Below, piece after piece: positions 20,037 to 27,195 of a stretch of 52,710 bases of DNA (within the stretch, counting starts at the first letter, position 1; each line of letters opens with the position of its first letter). The stretch is from Candidatus Kuenenia stuttgartensis (GTDB lineage: Bacteria > Planctomycetota > JAKEIC01 > DYIT01). The notes below the pieces were generated by a model, which searched no databases, had not been told where the DNA came from, and saw only the letters and a list, made by a program, of their open reading frames with translations. The DNA is taken from NCBI GenBank assembly GCA_020723505.1, contig DYIT01000021.1:1-52710 (forward strand), written 5' to 3'. A program made the position numbers and the translations under genes.

Positions 20037-21389
20037 TCAAACGTGTTTCAGTTCTTCGTCGAGGGCTTCCCTGAACATCTCGATTTCCTCGGGCGTTCTG
20101 CGTTCAGTGGCTGCGACGAGCATGGTATCGGCCATGTCCGGGAACCATTCGCCGAGCGACGGGCCCGCGTAGATTCCGCGCCTCGCGAGCCTCCTGATTA
20201 TCGTGGCCGCGTCGCAGGGGAGCTTGAGCGCGAATTCCTTGAAGAACGGGCCCTTGAATCTGAGTTCGACCCTTGGGACGGACGACAGCCTTTCCGCAAG
20301 CTTGTGGGCTCGCGATGCGCAGAGCGAGGCGGTCTTCCTGAGCCCGTCGGGCCCGAGCAGGGCGAGGTAGAGCGCGGCTCTCAGCGCGCACAGGGCCTGG
20401 TTCGTGCAGATGTTCGAGGTGGCTTTTTCTCTCCTTATGTGCTGCTCCCTGGTCTGGAAGGTCAGCACGAATCCCTTGCGTCCCTTTCCATCCTCGGTCA
20501 TCCCGACGATTCTGCCCGGCATGGACCTGACGAAGTCCTCCTTGGCCGTGAGGAAGCCGAAATGAGGCCCGCCGAAGGACATGTAGTTGCCAAGGCCCTG
20601 GCCTTCGCCGGTCGCGATGTCGGCCCCGAATCCGCCGGGGGGCTTGAGCAGGCCCAGGGAGACGGGGTCGGAAACCGCGATGAAAAGTGCTCCCATGGCA
20701 TGGGCCGCGGACGCGAGGGGTTCGAGGTCCTCCACGAGCCCGAAGACGTTCGGAGATGCGGCCGCGACGCATGCCGCGTCCTGTCCGGCCATTTTCGCCA
20801 GGGCGGCGGGGTCCGTGACTCCGCCGGCGAGCGGGATTGATTCGACGGAAACGCCGAGGTGCCTCGAGTAGGTCCTGAGCGCGGCCGCGTATTCCGGGTG
20901 GATGGCCGAGGAGATTAGGATTCTGGGCTTCTTCTTCTTCTGGGCCGACCAGGCCATGAGCGCGGCTTCGGCGAGTCCGGAGGCGCCGTCGTACAACGAG
21001 GCGTTGGATATCTCCATCCCCGTCAGCGCGGCCATCATGCTCTGGTACTCGAAGAACACCTGGAGCATTCCCTGGCTGGCCTCCGGCTGATACGGGGTGT
21101 AGGCGGTGTAGAACTCGCCCCGCATGGAAAGCAGGTCGACGGCGCTCGGCACGAAATGGTCGTAGCATCCGCCGCCCAGGAAACAGACGCCTTGCGATGA
21201 GCGGTTGGCCGACGCGAGCGAGGCCATGCGCCTGAGCGCTTCCATGTCGGATAGGGGTTCCGGCAGCCTCAGGTCCCCCTTGAACCTGACTTCCTGGGGT
21301 ATATGGGCGAACAGATCCTCGATTTTCCGGACGCCGATTGTCTTGAGCATCTTCTCGACGTCTGCGGCGCTGTGCTGGACGTAGGGCAT
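20037..21389 (-). CDS. gcvPA: glycine dehydrogenase (decarboxylating) subunit 1
   Basis: The other half of the split P-protein, forming the heterotetramer with GcvPB. The N-terminus MPYVQHSAADVEKMLKTIG, then FLGGGCYDHFVPSAVD, AYTPYQPEASQGMLQ and MEISNASLYDGASGLAEA are typical. The C-terminus contains the expected region on the P-protein fold (FGGPHFGFL, TREQHIRREKATSNICTNQA). At 450 residues it is full-length. It lies between gcvH and gcvPB in the same direction. Confidence 0.97.
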   Translation of the reverse strand: MPYVQHSAADVEKMLKTIGVRKIEDLFAHIPQEVRFKGDLRLPEPLSDMEALRRMASLASANRSSQGVCFLGGGCYDHFVPSAVDLLSMRGEFYTAYTPYQPEASQGMLQVFFEYQSMMAALTGMEISNASLYDGASGLAEAALMAWSAQKKKKPRILISSAIHPEYAAALRTYSRHLGVSVESIPLAGGVTDPAALAKMAGQDAACVAAASPNVFGLVEDLEPLASAAHAMGALFIAVSDPVSLGLLKPPGGFGADIATGEGQGLGNYMSFGGPHFGFLTAKEDFVRSMPGRIVGMTEDGKGRKGFVLTFQTREQHIRREKATSNICTNQALCALRAALYLALLGPDGLRKTASLCASRAHKLAERLSSVPRVELRFKGPFFKEFALKLPCDAATIIRRLARRGIYAGPSLGEWFPDMADTMLVAATERRTPEEIEMFREALDEELKHV

Positions 21390-21420
21390 GAAAGCCGCCT
21401 TTAAAACGTCCCGGGGCGGG

Positions 21421-21807
21421 CTATTCCGCCTCGGCCTCGACGATTTTCTCGTATTCCGCGCCCGAGAGGAGGGATTTGACCTCGCCGGGGTCGGACATCT
21501 CTATCCTGATGAGCCATCCCTTGCCGAAGGGGTCCTCGGAAAGGGTCTCGAGGTTGTCCTGGATGTCCGTGTTGACCTCTTTGACGGTCCCGGACAGGGG
21601 CGCGTTGAGTTCGGCTACGGCCTTTACCGACTCGATTTCGCCGAAGCCCTCGCCCTTCCTTATATCGTCGCCGATGTCCGGCAGCTCGATAAACGTGAGG
21701 TCGCTAAGGTGTTCGACGGCGTAATCCGTGATTCCGAACACGGCCTCCTTGTCCTCGACTCTGACCCATTCGTGCGTCTTGGTGTATCTGAGTTCGGTCG
21801 GCCTCAT
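21421..21807 (-). CDS. gcvH: glycine cleavage system H protein
   Basis: Lipoyl carrier of the glycine cleavage system. The 128-residue product shows RYTKTHEWV at the start and the lipoylation site GEIESVKAVAEL with Lys62, then PLSGTVKEVN and PFGKGWLIRIE. The ATG at 21807 has GGAGG nine bases upstream; an upstream TTG at 21822 is rejected. It is the first gene of gcvH-gcvPA-gcvPB-guaB. gcvT, which usually accompanies these genes, and the lipoamide dehydrogenase gene are not in the window. I looked for a glycine riboswitch upstream and could not recognise one. Confidence 0.97.
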   Translation of the reverse strand: MRPTELRYTKTHEWVRVEDKEAVFGITDYAVEHLSDLTFIELPDIGDDIRKGEGFGEIESVKAVAELNAPLSGTVKEVNTDIQDNLETLSEDPFGKGWLIRIEMSDPGEVKSLLSGAEYEKIVEAEAE

Positions 21808-21990
21808 CCTTTTCCTCCACAAACAATCCCTCAGTCCAGGGTCGGATAAACTGACCCGGAAAAGCCGGTACCAGAGGAACTAGTCTTTTTACAAACGCAT
21901 ATTGCGCGAGTCAAGGGGAAAGAGCGCGGCGACGGCACGGGACATGTGGCGGGGGGCGGGAGGACCCGGCTCCCCCTGGTCCGCATCCGG

Positions 21991-22070
21991 AGTCCAAGGT
22001 CCAAGACCTAAGACCGTGGGCCGTGGAACGCGGTCGAAAGTCGAAGGTCCAAGGTCCCAAGTCCAAGGTA
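21991..22070. repeat. period-7 repeat array, locus 1
   Basis: About eleven degenerate 7-bp units of the type GTCCAAG/GTCGAAG in tandem. It lies in the 391-base gap between gcvH and the XRE regulator and just precedes an inverted copy of the GCCCTGC palindrome. Arrays with the same period lie at 23224, 37379 and 41144. Confidence 0.75.
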
Positions 22071-22104
22071 TACGTATGGCGCCGGACAGGGCCGCGGGCA
22101 GCCT

Positions 22105-22146
22105 GCCCTGCGTAGCCGACGGCCTGACTCTGAGGCGAAGCAGGGC
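22105..22146 (-). repeat. GCCCTGC palindromic repeat, copy 2 (inverted)
   Basis: Arms GCCCTGCGTAGCC (22105-22117) and GGCGAAGCAGGGC (22134-22146). Read on the minus strand it matches the copies at 10979 and 36185, with the same arm order and nearly the same length. Confidence 0.65.
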
Positions 22147-22198
22147 GAGCCCGCGGGAGTACGCAGCGTGAACATCCTCTCGGAGAAGAGACGATTGG

Positions 22199-23152
22199 CT
22201 ACTTCCCAATGCTGCGATTGACGGGGTGCATCCACCGGATTTCAGCTTCCTTGAGGAAGAGGGGTTCCATGACGGGGTTCAGGGATACGAGTTGAATCCA
22301 ATCGGATTTCTGGCGCAGGATTTTACACGTGAGTTTTCCGCTCCGAAGGCACGCAACGACCCGGTCGCCGTTTTTCGCCTGCCTGTCCATGCTGAACAGG
22401 ACATGCGACCCCGGTTCATACACGGGGAACATGGAGTTGTCGGCGATTGCGAAGGCGAACAGCCTCTCTCCGGCAGCGTCGCCAAGCATGTCCAGGGCCG
22501 GGAGCTGCCCTGCACGCGCGATGTCATCGCCCTGGGAGACCACGGGAATCGACGGCAACCCCCCGGCGCCGGGATTCTTGCGGAATTCGAATGATCCCGG
22601 TCCGGCTGCTGCGTCCGGGAGGAAAAGTTTCTCCTCGAGAACCGCCTCGAAGAAGTCAATCTGACCAATGAATTCCATGAGGCGGTTCCTTACCCAGCCG
22701 GTCTTCCTGTCATCGGGCCAATCCGACGGCGGATCGTCATCTTCCGCGCCCGCCGGGGAAGGCTTCGCCTGGAGGCTCTGGTGCAGCGCAAGGGCGCATT
22801 CGAGCGCATCGGAGCCCCATGCGTCGGTCTCATGGGAGGGAACCGGCGGCGTGCCGAGGTAGTTGAAGAGGTTGTTCACGAAACGGGGATTCAGCATGCG
22901 GGAGGAGAGCAGCAGGTCGACGGACTTCCTGAGCCTCAAGTCCCTGCCGTCCTGGCGGGCGGCGTCCATGAGGACCGAGGGATCGACGGAAAGCGCTTCG
23001 GCTATCCGGAGGATTATCGGCGTGGACAGCCGCCTGTTTTCGTTCTCAATCCGGGAGATGTACGAGCTCGACACTCCGACGGCTTTTGCGAGATCGCCCG
23101 ACTTGACGCCCCGCTCCTTCCTAAGCGACCTTATGACTGCTCCGACGTCCAC
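22199..23152 (-). CDS. XRE-type regulator with S24/LexA-like C-terminal domain
   Basis: A 317-residue cytoplasmic regulator. Residues about 5-60 are an XRE helix-turn-helix (LRKERGVKSGDLAKAVGVSS, then YISRIENENR). The C-terminal 110 residues look like the S24 peptidase/repressor dimerisation fold: FAIADNSMFPVYEPGSHVL carries the Ser, and KNGDRVVACLRSGKLTCKIL carries the Lys of the LexA/CI pair. No clear Ala-Gly cleavage site is visible, so autocleavage is uncertain. The start is GTG at 23152 without a good Shine-Dalgarno. No phage genes surround it, so it may be a chromosomal stress or envelope regulator; its targets are unknown. Confidence 0.8.
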   Translation of the reverse strand: MDVGAVIRSLRKERGVKSGDLAKAVGVSSSYISRIENENRRLSTPIILRIAEALSVDPSVLMDAARQDGRDLRLRKSVDLLLSSRMLNPRFVNNLFNYLGTPPVPSHETDAWGSDALECALALHQSLQAKPSPAGAEDDDPPSDWPDDRKTGWVRNRLMEFIGQIDFFEAVLEEKLFLPDAAAGPGSFEFRKNPGAGGLPSIPVVSQGDDIARAGQLPALDMLGDAAGERLFAFAIADNSMFPVYEPGSHVLFSMDRQAKNGDRVVACLRSGKLTCKILRQKSDWIQLVSLNPVMEPLFLKEAEIRWMHPVNRSIGK

Positions 23153-23223
23153 GCGCTGCGCACTCCATCAACGACCCGCGGCATGATACCCGCAGCGCAG
23201 CCCTGTCGCAACAAGGCGCTGCG

Positions 23224-23272
23224 CCAAATCCCAGCTACCAAAAGCCAAATCCCAACCTCCAATTTCCAATGA
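23224..23272. repeat. period-7 repeat array, locus 2
   Basis: Seven exact 7-base steps, six starting with CCAA and one with CCAG. It begins 71 bases upstream of the XRE regulator's start codon, so it could lie in that gene's promoter region. Confidence 0.75.
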
Positions 23273-23294
23273 ACGTACGGGCGCAACGCTCGGC

Positions 23295-23314
23295 ATTCCG
23301 GCGAAAGCCGGAAT
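23295..23314. repeat. ATTCCGGC hairpin, copy 2
   Basis: ATTCCGGC and GCCGGAAT around a GAAA (GNRA) loop, inverted relative to the copy at 15185. It lies between the XRE gene and the 3' end of the next minus-strand gene and may act as a transcript end. Confidence 0.6.
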
Positions 23315-23389
23315 CCAGGCGTATTTGGCGACTGCGGCGGGAAGTACCTGGCCGGGTCATCGACAGGTTTCCGCTCTCTGCGCGGAAAC

Positions 23390-24322
23390 TTACATCCCGA
23401 CCTTGATGAGGCGGCCGGATCCGAAGTAGTACACTGCCCCGAACTCGGCGGTTATTTCCGAGAAGTCGCCGTTCGTGAGCATCTGGTCGAACCTTCTCGT
23501 GAGTTTCGGGTGCCAGACGTACCTGAATCCGATTTCGGCATAGATGCCAATCGATGAGAGCCTGAGCTCGATTCCGCCGCCTGCGTAGGCGCCGGCATAA
23601 ATCCCGCGGCGGAAGAACTGCTCCACTCCGCCGACAGCGGCTTTGCCGGGCTCGACCACCCAGCCGTCGACGTAGACTTCCTTCATGTAGTAGGCGATTG
23701 CCTTGAACTTGACGTAGGGAATCGGGATTATTGCGTTGGTTTCAGCGGCCAGATCGGGATTTTCGAAGTCCAGCCAGTGTTCAAAGCCCACGCCCAGCGG
23801 CAGGTTGAACCTGACGCCGAGGTAAATCGGGACCGCGGAGAGGCCGTCCCAGTCGCAACTGTCGAATGACTGGCCGTCATGGAAGTTGACGCCGACGCCC
23901 ACGTTGACCACGTACAGGGGCATAACCATTATCGAGAGGTCGATTCCGCCCTGCATGCCGAAGCTGGCCCAGATGTCGGAGAATCCGGCTTCGAGCTTCC
24001 TGGTGAGTATTGTGCCGCTGCCGGCCGTGCCGCCGCCGAGTATGCCGAATCCTCCCCAGAGGCCGATTCCCAGCCTCTTATGCACGCCAGTGAGGCGCTC
24101 GTATTCCTCGACCGTCACGACATCCTGGCACGCGCGGACGAAATCCGCGAGTCGCGGAGGAATGGCGATGATTTCAGGCTGTGCGATAATGCCCTTGAGG
24201 GAGGGGTCATCCGCGGCGCTTGCGGATTCCTCGTCGCAGGCGAAGCAGTTCCCGGCGGACGACATGACCAGCGCCGCAAGGACGGAGAAGAGGCATGCGA
24301 TTTTCAGAATCCCCTTTCCCAT
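23390..24322 (-). CDS. secreted, probably outer-membrane beta-barrel protein
   Basis: A 310-residue protein with a signal peptide (MGKGILKIACLFSVLAALVM, cleavage likely near CFA-C). After a short polar stretch with a helical segment (ADFVRACQDVVTVEEYERLT), the rest alternates Gly/aromatic strands (GIGLWGGFGILGGG, GGIDLSIMVMPLYVVNVGVG, AVYYFGSGRL) typical of an outer-membrane barrel. No family is recognised. ATG 24322 is chosen because GGAGG is six bases upstream; the ATG at 24328 would touch that GGAGG. Confidence 0.65.
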   Translation of the reverse strand: MGKGILKIACLFSVLAALVMSSAGNCFACDEESASAADDPSLKGIIAQPEIIAIPPRLADFVRACQDVVTVEEYERLTGVHKRLGIGLWGGFGILGGGTAGSGTILTRKLEAGFSDIWASFGMQGGIDLSIMVMPLYVVNVGVGVNFHDGQSFDSCDWDGLSAVPIYLGVRFNLPLGVGFEHWLDFENPDLAAETNAIIPIPYVKFKAIAYYMKEVYVDGWVVEPGKAAVGGVEQFFRRGIYAGAYAGGGIELRLSSIGIYAEIGFRYVWHPKLTRRFDQMLTNGDFSEITAEFGAVYYFGSGRLIKVGM

Positions 24323-24467
24323 TGTCATCCTCCACACCGGAGACGGCCGCCACGCACGGGGGGCAGACATCCCGCCGGCCGGCGGATCCTGGACCGGCGC
24401 CAATCGGGGAATCTAGAATAACATCCTGCGGTTGTCCAGAAAAAACGGCGAATATTCATGAGAAGAA

Positions 24468-25418
24468 ATGACCGCCCTGAATTGGGGGGATTCCCGGCAA
24501 ACAACGGGGCGGCGGGACGGAACAGGCATGGGAAATGCGGACGCATGCGGAGGGCGGGACTTGGAAGCCGCGGCAGGCAGGGTCCGGGCGATGCTGGCGG
24601 CCTGCACGCTCTGCCCGAGGCAGTGCAGGCAGGACAGGCTCGGCGGCGAAACAGGGTTCTGCGGCGTCGGATCCATGCCCAGGGTGTCGTCCGCGGGCCC
24701 TCATTTCGGCGAGGAAGCGCCGCTCGTCGGGCAATCGGGGTCCGGCACAATCTTCATGTCCGGCTGCAACCTCGGCTGCGTCTTCTGCCAGAACAGCGAT
24801 ATTTCGCACAATCTTTCCGGCGAGGACGTTACCATATCCCGGCTCGCGGACATGATGCTGGCCCTTGAGCGAATCGGCTGCCACAACATAAACTTCGTCA
24901 CGCCGACCCACCAGGCCCACGCTGTGATGGAAAGCATCATCGAAGCCCGCAAGCGGGGCCTCTCGGTTCCGGTGGTCTACAACTGCGGGGGATACGAGCC
25001 GCCGGAAGTGCTTGTCGAGCTCGACGGCTTCGTCCAAATCTACATGCCCGACGCGAAGTTCATCAGGCCCGAATCTTCCTCGAAGTACTGCGGCGCACCC
25101 GACTATCCTGGGATTATGAAGGAGGCCCTGCGAATCATGCGCCGCCAGGTCGGGGACCTCGTCATCGAGAACGGCATCGCTGTCTCGGGCCTCATCGTCC
25201 GCCACCTCGTCATGCCCGGATGCGCGGACGAGGGGACGGAGATAATCGATTTCCTCGCGGACGAGATATCCCCCGATACATACGTGAACGTCATGCCTCA
25301 ATACAGGCCTTGCTTCAAGGCGCAAACCATGCCCGAAATCGCCCGGTATCCCACCAGGGCCGAATTCATGAAAGTCCGCGACCATGCGCTCGAGAGAGGG
25401 CTTCGACTGACCAAATGA
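24468..25418 (+). CDS. radical SAM protein, PflA-like (PflX/COG1313 type)
   Basis: A 316-residue radical SAM protein. The SAM-cluster motif is CNLGCVFC (Cys100, 104, 107), followed by INFVTPTHQAHAV and YNCGGYEPPEVL, typical of the pyruvate-formate-lyase-activating-enzyme-like group annotated PflX. Four more cysteines (46, 49, 53, 65 in CTLCPRQC and GFC) may bind a second cluster. LVMPGCADEGTEIIDFL and YVNVMPQYRP complete the family pattern. The substrate is unknown; no glycyl-radical enzyme is nearby. The start could be 24468 (weak GAGAAGAA) or the ATG at 24528. It is divergent from the barrel protein gene. Confidence 0.88.
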   Translation: MTALNWGDSRQTTGRRDGTGMGNADACGGRDLEAAAGRVRAMLAACTLCPRQCRQDRLGGETGFCGVGSMPRVSSAGPHFGEEAPLVGQSGSGTIFMSGCNLGCVFCQNSDISHNLSGEDVTISRLADMMLALERIGCHNINFVTPTHQAHAVMESIIEARKRGLSVPVVYNCGGYEPPEVLVELDGFVQIYMPDAKFIRPESSSKYCGAPDYPGIMKEALRIMRRQVGDLVIENGIAVSGLIVRHLVMPGCADEGTEIIDFLADEISPDTYVNVMPQYRPCFKAQTMPEIARYPTRAEFMKVRDHALERGLRLTK

Positions 25419-25421
25419 CAA

Positions 25422-25552
25422 GCCTTCGGCTTGACCAATCGTCTCTTCTCCGGCATCAGCCCTGCAGTTTGCGCCGTCGGCTTCCATCGGAGGCTGTCCG
25501 CCAGTTCGCATTGAGGGCGCCCTTTGCCTTCGGCTTGACCAATCGTCTCTTC
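25422..25552 (+). repeat. 27-bp perfect direct repeat
   Basis: The same 27 bases, beginning GCCTTCGGCTTGACC and ending CGTCTCTTC, occur at 25422-25448 and 25526-25552, in the 380-base gap between the radical SAM gene and tRNA-Ser. No gene is seen in that gap. Confidence 0.8.
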
Positions 25553-25606
25553 AGACGGCGCTTAAAAAACCAGCGGCCCCCGCGCGGTCTATTTGTCTGC
25601 AAGGCC

Positions 25607-25634
25607 GTAGGGGCACGGCGCGCCGTGCCCCTAC
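25607..25634. repeat. 28-bp perfect palindrome
   Basis: A perfect palindrome with half-site GTAGGGGCACGGCG. Further degenerate palindromes follow: GACGCATGCGTC from about 25653, and TCGCGAG paired with CTCTCGCGA near 25675-25712. The GTAG ends and CACGGC/GCCGTG core resemble the element at 41216-41270. It is likely a REP/MITE-type intergenic repeat. Confidence 0.7.
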
Positions 25635-25798
25635 GATGTCATCCAAGCAGGGGCGACGCATGCGTCGAGGTTTCGCGAGCGCCCGCCTACGCCGTGTGGG
25701 GGCTCTCGCGATGACATGTAGTATTGTCCGGTATTGACTTGCAAAGCCCGCAATGCGATAAATGAGATGTCCCTTTTGGGGACCGGTTGCATCCACCG

Positions 25799-25888
25799 GG
25801 AGAGGTGGCAGAGTGGCCGATTGCGGCGGCTTGCTAAGCCGTTGTAGGCCTTACCGGCTTACCCTGGGTTCGAATCCCAGCCTCTCCG
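25799..25888 (+). tRNA. tRNA-Ser (anticodon GCT)
   Basis: A 90-base class II tRNA. Acceptor GGAGAGG pairs with CCTCTCC; the discriminator is G. The anticodon loop TTGCTAA gives GCT. A long variable arm (TGTAGGCCTTACCGGCTTA) and T arm CTGGG-TTCGAAT-CCCAG are present. CCA is not encoded. Confidence 0.95.
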
Positions 25889-26010
25889 TTTTCTCCATCC
25901 TGCCCTGCTTTCATGCGGGAAAATCCTGCTTACCAGCTCAGATGCCTTTGTGTTTCCGCTGACAGTGCCTCCCTTGCCGGTTTCTGGTATAAACGTTTCC
26001 GGAGGAATAG

Positions 26011-27021
26011 ATGAGAAAAGCGGCAATCACGAACCGCAAGGGATGGAACGCGAGGGTTCTCTGGTCGTACAAGACCGGGAGCTGAGTGTTCTGCAGGCCC
26101 GCGCCGTGCGGCGGGAACCAGCTTCTTGTCGCGTCCTGCGATTGCTCCCTCTACTGTCTCGACAGGAATGACGGAAGGCTCCTGTGGAAATACCCGGAGG
26201 CGAAGGGGGCGTACCATTCCTCGCCTGCCGTATCGGGTACGCGGGTCGTCCTCGGCAACGACGACGGGAAGCTCAGGTGCGTGGCATGGCGGAGGGGCGA
26301 ACACGTATGGACCGCCGACCTCGGGGCGCCGATATGGACCAAGCCGCTCCTCGCGTCGGGCATGGCGGTGGTCGGGACGATAGACGGCAGGATGGCCGCC
26401 GTCAGTCTCGAGACCGGCTCCGTCGCCTGGGACAGGAAGGTCGGCAGGGAGGTGTATCTCTCCGACCCCGTGCTTCATGGCGGGTGCGCCGTGGCGGGAA
26501 CGGTCGACGGCAGACTTGTCGCCTTGCGCATGTCCGACGGCCGCAGGGCCTGGTCTTTCGACGCGGGCGGCGCGATACGCGGAGGCCCTGCGCTCGCAGG
26601 CGGGGTCTTCTACCTGCATTCGACCTCCGGCCTTATCCTTGCGGTCGAGGCGGCATCGAGGAGAATCCTCTGGTCCCGAAGCCTGCGAGGCGGGTCCATC
26701 TACGCTCCCGAGGCGCTGGATGACAGAGTGATCACCGGCACGGGTTCCGGGCTGGTCTACGCGCTCGACAGGCGGACCGGGGAGACGCTGTGGAAGTTCA
26801 AGTCCCCGGGAAGGTCCGGCATCTGCAGCCGGATGGGCGGCAGCGTGGCGGCGGCATCCTGGAACGGGAACGTCTACGCCCTCGGCGCAGGCGACGGGCG
26901 CCTGGAGTGGACTTTGAAGACTCTGAAGGACGTGCGCGGGTTCCCGCTCGTCCTCGACGGCCGGTTGTACGTCGGGTCGCTGGATTTCCACCTGTACGCG
27001 GTCGAATTTTCGCGCACGTGA
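26011..27021 (+). pseudogene. PQQ-type beta-propeller repeat protein with in-frame TGA
   Basis: The ATG at 26011 has a perfect GGAGGA upstream and is preceded by an in-frame stop, so it is the natural start. After 24 codons (ending in WSYKTGS) there is a TGA at 26083-26085. The same frame then continues for 311 codons from GTG 26086. The stop falls inside the first propeller blade: WSYKTGS before it and VFCRPAPCGG after it form one blade. Downstream are at least six more blades of the PQQ/Kelch-like type (SCDCSLYCLDRNDGRLLWKY, VGTIDGRMAAVSLETGSVAW, VYALDRRTGETLWKFK). There is no signal peptide. It may be a nonsense mutation (CGA to TGA), a sequencing error or a readthrough site; internal initiation at the GTG would lack a Shine-Dalgarno. 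Confidence 0.75.
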
Positions 27022-27195
27022 ACAAGTCCGTGCGAGCCGCCGGGAAAGGCAAGGCACGGCAAGGCGGCGATTATCAAGCTCCTGACTCCGGACCCCGGAC
27101 TTAAGAGTCCGCTACGGCCTTCAGCCTCGACCGTTACGTGGCAATTCCTGCCCGAAAATATATAATCTCCGCTTCGAAGTCAGTGGGAGGTAAGG

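Noticed and set aside
21808..21990. Possible glycine riboswitch upstream of gcvH
   Set aside because: I could not recognise the conserved aptamer core or tandem arrangement on the minus strand.
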